Assembly (NCBI RefSeq): GCF_024347395.1
Contig: NZ_AP025472.1
Coordinates: 1-64,000, forward strand
Length of the DNA: 64,000 bases
Reading direction: 5' to 3'
DNA from: Vibrio cortegadensis
GTDB lineage: Bacteria > Pseudomonadota > Gammaproteobacteria > Enterobacterales > Vibrionaceae
Shown here: one piece after another, positions 39,308 to 47,458 of the stretch
How the letters are laid out: each line of letters begins with the position of its first letter
Position numbering within the stretch: the stretch's first letter is position 1
The notes under the pieces: model-generated
Database searches by the model: none
Told to the model about the DNA's origin: nothing
What the model saw: only the letters and a program-made list of their open reading frames with translations
Position numbers and translations under genes: made by a program

Positions 39308-39373
39308 TGGTGAATAGCGTGATTTGTTACGCATCCTGACCTTGGAATAAGCGGACCAGAGGGTATCCCTCTA
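39308..39373 (+). pseudogene. Decayed tRNA-Pro remnant
   Basis: Three blocks match the intact tRNA-Pro genes in order: GGTGAATAGCG (39309-39319), GACCAGAGGGT (39354-39364) and ATCCCTCT (39365-39372). The anticodon arm is scrambled and most of the T-arm is missing. It lies between tRNA-His copy 1 and tRNA-Pro copy 1, where a Pro gene would be expected in a His-Pro tandem duplication. It cannot fold as a tRNA. Confidence 0.65.
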
Positions 39374-39401
39374 ACGCAAACCAAGTAAAAAAATACAATG
39401 T

Positions 39402-39478
<77 letters not shown>

Positions 39479-39521
39479 CTATTTCAATAATCGTTTTAAA
39501 CGGTTATATAAAAAGTTAGTG

Positions 39522-39597
39522 GTGGCTATAGCTCAGTTGGTAGAGCCCTGGATTGTGATTCCGGTGGTCGCGAGTTCGAATCTCGTTAGCCACCCCA
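39522..39597 (+). tRNA. tRNA-His (anticodon GUG), copy 2
   Basis: The sequence is identical to copy 1, with encoded CCA and anticodon GTG. The His-Pro pair is tandemly duplicated. Confidence 0.95.
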
Positions 39598-39667
39598 TTA
39601 ACTCGGTAGTCAAGTTTACTTAGTGAATGAGATTTCCCTTTTTGATAAGTCAAAATAAAATAAAAGT

Positions 39668-39744
<77 letters not shown>

Positions 39745-39753
39745 CTTTTGAAG

Positions 39754-39784
39754 AAACCTCATCAGAAATGATGAGGTTTTTTTT
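39754..39784 (+). terminator. Terminator 1 of the tRNA-Pro array
   Basis: AAACCTCATC, loop AGAAAT and GATGAGGTTT with an eight-T run, ten bases after the tRNA-Pro CCA. It is the first of four serial terminators. Confidence 0.9.
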
Positions 39785-39893
39785 CGTCTAGCGATCAGTG
39801 GAATTAATGATTTTTAGTTGTCGGCTATAGAAGAGAAACAGAAGGGGTTCGCCTGATGTTCAAAGAATGTCTCTTCACTGATCACCTTTGAAG

Positions 39894-39924
39894 AAACCTC
39901 ATCAAAAATGGTGAGGTTTTTTTT
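39894..39924 (+). terminator. Terminator 2 of the tandem array
   Basis: AAACCTCATC and GGTGAGGTTT pair with one wobble replacing an A-T pair, so the hairpin is kept despite sequence drift. A T run follows. Confidence 0.8.
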
Positions 39925-40031
39925 CGTCTAGCGATCAGTAGAGCTAATGATTTTTAGTTGTCGGCTATAGAAGAGAAACAGAAGGGGTTCCTGATGTTCA
40001 AAGAATGTCTCTTCACTGATCACTTTTGAAG

Positions 40032-40061
40032 AAACCTCATCAGAAATGATGAGGTTTTTTT
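40032..40061 (+). terminator. Terminator 3 of the tandem array
   Basis: The stem is identical to terminator 1 with a seven-T run. Confidence 0.82.
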
Positions 40062-40169
40062 CGTCTAGCGATCAGTGGAATTAATGATTTTTAGTTGTCG
40101 GTTATAGAAGAGAAACAGAAAGGGTTCGCTTGATGTTCAAAGAGTGTCTCTTCACTGATCACCTTGAAG

Positions 40170-40200
40170 AAACTTCATCAGAAATGATGAGGTTTTTTTT
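40170..40200 (+). terminator. Terminator 4 of the tandem array
   Basis: AAACTTCATC and GATGAGGTTT keep pairing through one G-U wobble, and an eight-T run follows. Confidence 0.8.
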
Positions 40201-40286
40201 CGTCTAGCGCTCAGTAGAGCTAATGATTTTTAGTTGTTGGCTATAGAAGAGAAACAGAAGGGGTTCGCCTGATGTTCCAAGAATAT

Positions 40287-40812
40287 TTTTTCGGCTCTGT
40301 GTTCGTCCAGATGTCGGTTTCATTGAGATCAATCCCGTTGTGTATTTCTCGATTGAAACTATTTGTATTAAATCGCCATGTGAATATGGTTTTTATGACT
40401 ATATTTATACTTATGGGTAGTCCTATTGGTTGTATTTAGTTTTTTATATGGTTTATGTATTTGAAATGTTAAAACTTAATGGTGAATAAAACTGTTTAGG
40501 TTTTTTCTCTGAGAATAGGCGCTTGTTCTTAGGAAATAGGGCTATTAAGTACGAAAATAGATAAATGTAAAGTATGAAAGCCCAGCATTTAATAATAAAG
40601 AGTGATAATTTATTCACAAATTCGGCATAACTATATTTATTAAGTGCTTTAAAACTGCGCAATCTCGATTTTTTATCCTATGTTTGTTGCTTTTCTGTGA
40701 AATGTTTGCCAAATTGATGGACTTGTAAATTGGCAGAACATTGTTCTGGCAGTGAATGGATTCCAATTTTGCAGACAGGGCAGAGAGCTGCCATAGCAGT
40801 AGAGGTCTGGTA
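40287..40812. other. A/T-rich intergenic region before the peptide transporter
   Basis: About 525 bases that are markedly richer in A/T than the flanks, especially 40370-40720. No tRNA, terminator or convincing gene was found. It presumably contains the promoter and control sites of the ABC transporter operon, but no clear -35/-10 pair can be singled out. A 69-codon minus-strand frame inside it was rejected. Confidence 0.5.
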
Positions 40813-42528
40813 ATGTCACTTTTAGAAGTTAAAAATCTTCGTATTGAATACCCTTCTCGTCACGGTGTTCATGCGGCAGTTAAATCGCTGTCGTTTAATA
40901 TTGAACGTGGTGAAATCGTCGGTGTTGTGGGGGAATCTGGCGCTGGTAAGTCCACAGTCGGTAACGCGGTTATTGATCTATTAAGTCCTCCAGGTGTTAT
41001 TGCTGATGGCGAGGTTTTCTTAGATGGTGAAAAAGTTTCGGGGTTAACTCCGGAGCAGATGCGTAAAGTTCGTGGCTCTAAGATTGGTTTTATTTTTCAA
41101 GACCCGATGACCTCGTTAAACCCATTATTCACCGTTGAACATCAGTTAAAAGAGACGATTCACGCGAACTTGGATATGACAGATGAAGAAGCATCTGAGC
41201 GTGCATTGTCACTAATGAACCAAGTGGGTATTCCTCAACCAGAAAACCGATTAAAGCAGTATCCGCACCAATTTTCAGGCGGTATGCGACAGCGTGTTGT
41301 TATTGCCATTGCTCTTGCGGGAGAACCCGATCTTATTATTGCTGATGAGCCAACGACCGCATTAGATGTTTCTATTCAAGATCAGATTTTAAGCCTTATC
41401 CGTGAGTTATGCGTGACTAATAACGTTGGCTGTATGTTAGTGACCCATGATATGGGTGTTGTTTCGAACGTGACGGATCGTGTGGCGGTCATGTACCGTG
41501 GTGATTTGGTTGAGTTTGGCCCAACCGCGAAAGTTTTAGGAACACCAGAACATCCTTACACGCACAGCCTTATTTCCGCAGTCCCTCGTTCAGATGTAAA
41601 ACTCGACCGATTCCCGCTTGTTAGCTATATCGAAGAAGCGCATGAAATGGAGCAACTGGACGTCAAAAATCATTGGTTAGGTCAAAGTCAAGATCACCGT
41701 GAGTACACTGGCCCACTGCTAAATGTTGAGAATGTTAGCTTACGCTTCATCACTAAAGATTCGATGTTTGAGAGTCGCCGTCAGTACGTTCAAGCTTCGA
41801 ATAACGTTAGCTTTGAGGTGTTTGAAGGTGAAACGTTTGGTTTAGTTGGTGAATCAGGGTCGGGTAAATCAACCATTGCACGGGTTATTGCTGGATTGTA
41901 CAAGCCTAACGAAGGGCACGTTACCTTTGAAGGTATCGACCTCACAGGCCTCAAATCAGAAAAAGAACGTCGCCCAATGCGTCGTCAAATGCAGATGGTA
42001 TTCCAAAACCCATATACATCAATGAACCCTCGAATGAAGATCTTTGACATTATTGCCGAGCCGATTCGTTTTCATAAATTGACTCGCAATGAAAATGAAA
42101 CACGTCAAATTGTGCATGATTTATTGGATCATGTTGGGTTAGGAAAAATGGCGGGGCTTAAATATCCTCATGAATTTTCTGGTGGTCAACGTCAGCGTAT
42201 TTCTATCGCCCGAGCTCTGGCAACACGTCCACGCCTATTAATTTGTGATGAACCGACTTCGGCACTGGATGTGTCGGTACAGGCTCAAATCCTCAACCTG
42301 TTAAAAGACCTTCAAGCTGAACTAAACCTCACGATGCTCTTCATCAGTCATGATTTACCTGTTATTCGTCAAATGTGTGATCGTGTAGGTGTGATGCAAA
42401 TGGGTAAATTATTAGAAGTAGCACCAACAGAGCAGCTATTTACTGACCCTCAACATGAGTACAGCCAACACCTAATTTCCTTGATGCCTGAGTTTTTGGG
42501 ATTGAGAGAAGATGTAAAATCGGCATAA
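40813..42528 (+). CDS. Oligopeptide-type ABC transporter, fused dual ATPase subunit
   Basis: The 571-residue protein carries two complete ABC ATPase domains (DppD-like and DppF-like) in one chain. The first has Walker A GESGAGKS and signature FSGGMRQR; the second has GESGSGKS, signature FSGGQRQR and Walker B LLICDEPTSALD. It energises import of peptides or related solutes through the two permeases downstream. The ATG at 40813 is chosen because AGAGG lies eight bases before it and MSLLEVKNLRIEY is the usual family start. Confidence 0.92.
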   Translation: MSLLEVKNLRIEYPSRHGVHAAVKSLSFNIERGEIVGVVGESGAGKSTVGNAVIDLLSPPGVIADGEVFLDGEKVSGLTPEQMRKVRGSKIGFIFQDPMTSLNPLFTVEHQLKETIHANLDMTDEEASERALSLMNQVGIPQPENRLKQYPHQFSGGMRQRVVIAIALAGEPDLIIADEPTTALDVSIQDQILSLIRELCVTNNVGCMLVTHDMGVVSNVTDRVAVMYRGDLVEFGPTAKVLGTPEHPYTHSLISAVPRSDVKLDRFPLVSYIEEAHEMEQLDVKNHWLGQSQDHREYTGPLLNVENVSLRFITKDSMFESRRQYVQASNNVSFEVFEGETFGLVGESGSGKSTIARVIAGLYKPNEGHVTFEGIDLTGLKSEKERRPMRRQMQMVFQNPYTSMNPRMKIFDIIAEPIRFHKLTRNENETRQIVHDLLDHVGLGKMAGLKYPHEFSGGQRQRISIARALATRPRLLICDEPTSALDVSVQAQILNLLKDLQAELNLTMLFISHDLPVIRQMCDRVGVMQMGKLLEVAPTEQLFTDPQHEYSQHLISLMPEFLGLREDVKSA

Positions 42529-42638
42529 AAGTCGAAATAAAAAAGTAAGAAAAGGCAGTGGTTCCAAGTTCTCTTGGATATAAAACAAAGCAAATACATA
42601 AAATAGGGATTTAAGTCCCCGCATGAAGGAGTTATGCA

Positions 42639-44192
42639 ATGAAAACCATGAAAAGCAAGTTAGCAGTCGCTTTGATGGCAGCTGGCCTAAGTTTTGGCGC
42701 AGCGGCAGCAGATATTACCGTTGGCTATGCAGCTGACCCTGTATCACTTGACCCGCATGAGCAGCTATCTGGCGGCACACTGCAAATGTCTCACATGGTA
42801 TTTGACCCTCTAGTTCGCTTCTCTCAGTCAATGGACTTTGAAGCACGCCTAGCTGAAAGCTGGGAGCGTGTGAACGATACAACTTTCCGTTTCAACTTAC
42901 GTAAAGGTGTAAAATTCCATTCTGGTAACGAGCTAACCGCAGACGACGTAGTATGGACATTCGAGCGTCTTCAAAATTCACCTGATTTTAAATCAATTTT
43001 TACGCCGTATGAAAAATTGGTAAAAGTTGACGATTACACAGTAGAACTCATTTCAAAAGCGCCATACCCATTGGTTCTTCAAACAGCAACGTACATCTTC
43101 CCTATGGATAGCAAGTTCTATTCAGGTAAGACGTCAGATGGCAAAGAAAAATCTGAAGTGGTTAAGCATGGTAACTCTTTTGCATCGACTAACGTTTCAG
43201 GTACGGGCCCGTTCATCGTAACGTCTCGTGAGCAGGGCGTTAAAGTGGTATTTGAACGCTTTAATGATTACTGGGATTCAAAGTCTGACGGTAACGTAGA
43301 TAAGCTAACGTTAGTGCCAATTAAAGAAGATGCGACGCGTGTTGCTGCACTTCTTTCTGGTGACGTGGACATGATTCACCCTGTTGCGCCAAATGATCAC
43401 AAGCGTGTTAAGAATGCGAAAGGGGTCGATTTGGTTACCCTTCCTGGTACACGTATCATCACTTTCCAAATGAACCAAAACAGCAACGAAGCGCTAAAAG
43501 ATGTGCGCGTTCGTCAAGCTATCGTTCATGCGATCAATAACGAAGGTATCGTTAAGAAGATCATGAAAGGATTTGCAACATCAGCTGGCCAGCAAAGCCC
43601 GACAGGTTACGCAGGACACGATGAGTCTCTTGTTCCTCGCTACGACCTGAAAAAAGCTAAGCAGCTAATGAAAGAGGCGGGCTACGAGAAAGGCTTTACT
43701 CTAACAATGATGGCTCCAAATAACCGTTATGTGAATGATGCGAAAGTGGCACAAGCATCAGCGGCAATGCTATCTAAGATTGGTATTAAAGTTGATCTTA
43801 AAACCATGCCTAAAGCGCAGTACTGGCCTGAATTCGATGTCTGTGCTGCAGATATGATGATGATTGGTTGGCACTCAGATACAGAAGATTCGGCGAACTT
43901 TAATGAGTTCCTAACGATGACTCGTAACGAAGAGACTGGCCGTGGTCAATATAACTGTGGTCACTACTCAAACCCTGAGATGGATGCGATTGTTGAAGCG
44001 TCGAACTCAGAAACTGATGCAGCGAAACGTGCAATGATGCTGAAAGGTGTCGAAGCAACACTTTATAAAGATGCAGCATTTGTACCACTACATTGGCAGA
44101 GTGAAGCTTGGGGTGCGAAATCTAACGTAGGTGCAGCTGCGGTAGTTAACCCAATGGTTATGCCTTACTTTGGCGACCTTGTAGTTAAGTAA
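42639..44192 (+). CDS. Periplasmic substrate-binding protein, SBP family 5
   Basis: The 517-residue protein has a signal peptide (about 1-24, ending AAAA) and the solute-binding family 5 fold (DppA/OppA type), with TFRFNLRKGVKFHSG and DVRVRQAIVHAIN as typical blocks. It has no lipobox, so it is a soluble periplasmic receptor. Likely ligands are peptides; the exact substrate is not determinable here. A strong ribosome site GAAGGAG precedes the ATG. It follows the ATPase gene in the same operon. Confidence 0.93.
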   Translation: MKTMKSKLAVALMAAGLSFGAAAADITVGYAADPVSLDPHEQLSGGTLQMSHMVFDPLVRFSQSMDFEARLAESWERVNDTTFRFNLRKGVKFHSGNELTADDVVWTFERLQNSPDFKSIFTPYEKLVKVDDYTVELISKAPYPLVLQTATYIFPMDSKFYSGKTSDGKEKSEVVKHGNSFASTNVSGTGPFIVTSREQGVKVVFERFNDYWDSKSDGNVDKLTLVPIKEDATRVAALLSGDVDMIHPVAPNDHKRVKNAKGVDLVTLPGTRIITFQMNQNSNEALKDVRVRQAIVHAINNEGIVKKIMKGFATSAGQQSPTGYAGHDESLVPRYDLKKAKQLMKEAGYEKGFTLTMMAPNNRYVNDAKVAQASAAMLSKIGIKVDLKTMPKAQYWPEFDVCAADMMMIGWHSDTEDSANFNEFLTMTRNEETGRGQYNCGHYSNPEMDAIVEASNSETDAAKRAMMLKGVEATLYKDAAFVPLHWQSEAWGAKSNVGAAAVVNPMVMPYFGDLVVK

Positions 44193-44212
44193 TCTTTATT
44201 ACTTGCTAAATA

Positions 44213-44238
44213 AGAGCCGTCGACTTGGCGGCTCTTTG
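44213..44238 (+). terminator. Weak hairpin between the binding-protein and permease genes
   Basis: AGAGCCG and CGGCTCT pair around a 9-base loop and are followed by TTTG. It is a weak terminator candidate inside an operon, so partial read-through would give more binding protein than permease. Confidence 0.5.
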
Positions 44239-44343
44239 TTTACTCTTTGTATACCCTCTTATTTCAGTCGGGCGGTGTATCATTTTAAAGGCTGAATTAT
44301 ATTTTCTAGCGATAGAAATACATGGATAGTTAAGGGGCAAGGA

Positions 44344-45321
44344 ATGTTTACGTTTCTGGTCAAGCGCCTGTTTCAGGCACTGATAGTGATGTTTGTGATC
44401 AGTTTGGTGGCGTTTTCCATTCAGGATAATCTGGGTGATCCGTTACGTGAGTTAGTTGGGCAATCTGTTTCTGAGTCAGAGCGTCAAGCTTTGCGCGATG
44501 AGTTAGGCCTCAACGATCCCTTCATTACTAAATATACTCGTTTCATTGGCGCCGCTGTTCAGGGCGATCTTGGCACATCTTATTTCTTCAAGCGTCCAGC
44601 CGTTGACGTGATTTTAGATAAATTAGTCGCGACGCTAGAGTTGGTATTCGGCGCAGCGTTGATTATTGTTTTTTTATCGATACCTCTTGGTGTATATACC
44701 GCCATCCACCCAAAGAGTTTTTTTACCAAAGTCGTTATGGCTGGCAGTAGTATCGGGATCTCCGTGCCGGTATTTTTGACCGCGATTATGCTGATGTATG
44801 TCTTCTCTATTGAGTTAGGCTGGCTTCCCTCTTTTGGACGCGGAGAAACGTACAATTTATTGGGTTGGGAGTCTGGTTTCTTTAGTCTCGATGGTCTTGC
44901 ACACTTAGTGTTGCCGTGCATTGCGTTGGCATCGATTATGCTGCCGCTGTTTATTCGTTTAGTTCGTTCTGAAATGTTAGAAGTGTTGAGCTCTGAGTAT
45001 ATAAAATTTGCTAAAGCGAAAGGCTTGGCTCTGAATAAAATTTACTATCAACATGCTCTGAAAAATACGCTGCTTCCAGTGTTAACGGTTGGTGGTGTGC
45101 AAATTGGTACCATGGTGGCTTATACCATTCTGACCGAAACCGTGTTTCAGTGGCCGGGTACTGGCTTCCTATTTTTAGAAGCGATCAATCGAGTGGACAC
45201 CCCTCTGATCACTGCTTACGTTATTTTTGTTGGGCTTATTTTTGTGGTGACAAATACGATTGTCGATTTGTTGTACGGAATTATTAACCCGACAGTTAAT
45301 CTTACAGGTAAAGGAGCATAG
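44344..45321 (+). CDS. Peptide ABC transporter permease, DppB/OppB type
   Basis: The 325-residue inner-membrane protein has six predicted helices, the N-terminal RLFQALIVMFVISLVAF segment and the ATPase-contacting EAA-like loop near 220-240 (KAKGLALNKIYYQHALKNTL). It pairs with the following permease, 2 bases downstream. A ribosome site AAGG precedes the ATG. Confidence 0.93.
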   Translation: MFTFLVKRLFQALIVMFVISLVAFSIQDNLGDPLRELVGQSVSESERQALRDELGLNDPFITKYTRFIGAAVQGDLGTSYFFKRPAVDVILDKLVATLELVFGAALIIVFLSIPLGVYTAIHPKSFFTKVVMAGSSIGISVPVFLTAIMLMYVFSIELGWLPSFGRGETYNLLGWESGFFSLDGLAHLVLPCIALASIMLPLFIRLVRSEMLEVLSSEYIKFAKAKGLALNKIYYQHALKNTLLPVLTVGGVQIGTMVAYTILTETVFQWPGTGFLFLEAINRVDTPLITAYVIFVGLIFVVTNTIVDLLYGIINPTVNLTGKGA

Positions 45322-45323
45322 TC

Positions 45324-46268
45324 ATGAGCAATACTCAAACTGCCGTTGCCCCGTCTACTTGGGAACGTTTTAAACAATCAGATTTTTTATATTATTTTTT
45401 ACGCGATAAAGTGGCGATGTTCAGTTTTGCCATTTTCTCTATCTTTTTGATTATGGCTCTCGCGGCACCACTCGTGGCACCGATGGACCCATATGATGTG
45501 ACTTCTATTGATATCATGGACTCCGAACTTCCGCCTTCGTGGATGGAAGAGGGGGATGAGCGCTTCTTGCTCGGAACCGATGAACAAGGCCGTGATATTC
45601 TTTCAACTATGCTCTACGGCTCTCGCTTGTCGTTAACGATTGGCTTCTTAGCGGTTGGTTTACAGCTGTTCTTGGGCATTATTATCGGACTATCATCAGG
45701 TTACTTTGGTGGTCGAATTGATAGTTTCCTAATGCGGTTTGCTGATGTTCAGCTGTCATTTTCGACAATGATGGTCGCGATAATTGTCTCTGCGATTTTC
45801 AAGGCAAGTTTTGGTAGTGACTTTTATAGTCAATACGCAGTGCTAATGCTGGTGGTGATCATCGGTATTGCCGAGTGGCCTCAGTATGCTCGTACGATTC
45901 GTGCGTCGGTATTGGCTGAAAAAGAGAAAGAGTATGTAGAAGCGGCACGAGTGATGGGCTTTAAAGCGCCACGCATCATGTTCCGTCATATTTTGCCGAA
46001 CTGTTTATCGCCAATTTTGGTTATTTCTACCGTACAAATAGCGAATGCCATCATGTCTGAGGCGGCATTGTCGTTCCTTGGTTTAGGCCTACCGGTTGAT
46101 CAGCCTTCGCTTGGTGCGTTAATCAGCACAGGGTTTAACTACATCTTCTCAGGAGCGTGGTGGATCACCGCATTCCCAGGTGTACTTTTAGTTACCCTTG
46201 TGTTGGTAATAAACCTACTCGGTGACTGGTTGCGAGATGTATTCAACCCTAAGATCTATAAAGGGTAA
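45324..46268 (+). CDS. Peptide ABC transporter permease, DppC/OppC type
   Basis: The 314-residue permease has the OppC-type N-terminal helix (about 30-52), the LLGTDEQGRDILSTMLYGSR signature near 82-101 and an EAA loop near 190-215 (ARVMGFKAPRIMFRHILPN). It is the last gene of the importer operon, and an intrinsic terminator follows. Confidence 0.93.
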   Translation: MSNTQTAVAPSTWERFKQSDFLYYFLRDKVAMFSFAIFSIFLIMALAAPLVAPMDPYDVTSIDIMDSELPPSWMEEGDERFLLGTDEQGRDILSTMLYGSRLSLTIGFLAVGLQLFLGIIIGLSSGYFGGRIDSFLMRFADVQLSFSTMMVAIIVSAIFKASFGSDFYSQYAVLMLVVIIGIAEWPQYARTIRASVLAEKEKEYVEAARVMGFKAPRIMFRHILPNCLSPILVISTVQIANAIMSEAALSFLGLGLPVDQPSLGALISTGFNYIFSGAWWITAFPGVLLVTLVLVINLLGDWLRDVFNPKIYKG

Positions 46269-46308
46269 CTGAATAATTGGATTGTTAGCTAATTAATAAT
46301 GAAAAGTA

Positions 46309-46338
46309 AGAGCCGTAAGATATTACGGCTCTTTTTTT
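46309..46338 (+). terminator. Terminator of the peptide transporter operon
   Basis: AGAGCCGTAA and TTACGGCTCT with a seven-T run. Confidence 0.9.
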
Positions 46339-46442
46339 GCATGTAATCTAGAGTATCGCATTATCGTCAAATCCTTGAATGTGATTGGTATGGACAAACA
46401 ACGTTTCACTATCAATCAGCTAGAGTATGTATGGAGTTTAGA

Positions 46443-47384
46443 ATGGCAAAAAAGCCACGTATTAAAAATAAAACCTACAGCCTAGGCTTAATAGTGGCCG
46501 CTTCGTTGAGTTTTCCCACTATTTCTCACGCAGAGACATTCTTATGTGATGGTACGCAAGCTGCCGCAAATCAGTTGCCACAGTTGAGCCAAAGTTGCCC
46601 AATAGGTAAAGGCTTATGGGGCAAGGCGTTGCCGAATAAAAACATTGAGGATCCAACGTTTTGGATTCAATGTGGGATGTTAGCCAGGACATTACCTCTC
46701 GCTACTGCGAAACCGCTTTACCAGAAAATATCTACGGACGTGTGGATGAAGCCCGAAGGGAATGGATATCGATGCCTGATTGGGCCTTACGATAACTTCC
46801 CGGATGCGAAGAAAGAGCTTTCGCAAGTCAGAAGCCTTAAAGCCTATAAAGAAGCCTTTATTCGAGTGGTTGATAAGTCAGCACCTCAAGCTAAACCGTC
46901 AGTAAAACCCGATCCAGCCGCGAAAAATAAAGCGCTTAAAGCTAAAGGTGCTAAAACAAAAGAGCCTAAAGCAAAAGCGTCACCGTCTGTGCGGAACACA
47001 ATGAAACCTAAATCAACGCAGGTATTAGCGACATCTGATCTAACCACAAATACCGATATTTCCGTCCGAGTTCAAACGCAAGTAGACGGGCGAACTTATG
47101 TTGTGCCATATGTTTTGGATGATAATAACCAGTTCTATATGGAGCACAGCAAAGCATGGAACCGTTTAAGTTATGACAACGCAGGGGAAGTTTGTAGCGA
47201 ACTTAAAATGCGTTTAGTAACAGAAGGTGAGTGGAAAAAATTACTGGCGACAAATGTGATGGAAAAAGACAGTTGGCCAATGCATCTGCCATATTGGGGC
47301 CATCAGAAGAAAGGATTATTCACCAACGGAAGAATCACCCAGCTAAAGGGGTCATCATTGCTGAACGTATTGTGTGTGAAGTAG
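46443..47384 (+). CDS. SPOR-domain envelope protein of unknown function
   Basis: The 313-residue protein has a signal peptide (about 1-30, ending SHA). A SPOR-like fold lies at about 45-145 (WIQCGMLART...YRCLIGPYDNFPDAKKEL), followed by a Lys/Pro/Ala-rich linker at about 150-195 and a C-terminal domain of unknown type (about 205-313). SPOR domains bind denuded septal peptidoglycan, so a cell-division or cell-wall link is possible but unproven. The ATG at 46443 is chosen because GGAG lies six bases before it; an ATG at 46431 has none. A bidirectional terminator follows. Confidence 0.75.
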   Translation: MAKKPRIKNKTYSLGLIVAASLSFPTISHAETFLCDGTQAAANQLPQLSQSCPIGKGLWGKALPNKNIEDPTFWIQCGMLARTLPLATAKPLYQKISTDVWMKPEGNGYRCLIGPYDNFPDAKKELSQVRSLKAYKEAFIRVVDKSAPQAKPSVKPDPAAKNKALKAKGAKTKEPKAKASPSVRNTMKPKSTQVLATSDLTTNTDISVRVQTQVDGRTYVVPYVLDDNNQFYMEHSKAWNRLSYDNAGEVCSELKMRLVTEGEWKKLLATNVMEKDSWPMHLPYWGHQKKGLFTNGRITQLKGSSLLNVLCVK

Positions 47385-47406
47385 TGTAGAGACAAGAAAA
47401 AGTGAT

Positions 47407-47436
47407 AAAAAAGCCCCGCAATGCGGGGCTTCGTTT
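47407..47436. terminator. Bidirectional terminator between the SPOR gene and the lipoprotein gene
   Basis: AAGCCCCGC and GCGGGGCTT with a three-base loop, with A residues on one side and a T-rich flank on the other. Confidence 0.85.
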
Positions 47437-47458
47437 ATCTGCAATTATTAGCTTTTGC

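Noticed and set aside
40453..40662. 69-codon minus-strand frame in the A/T-rich region
   Set aside because: Hydrophobic composition is expected from low-GC sequence; no ribosome site, no family features and no terminator of its own.
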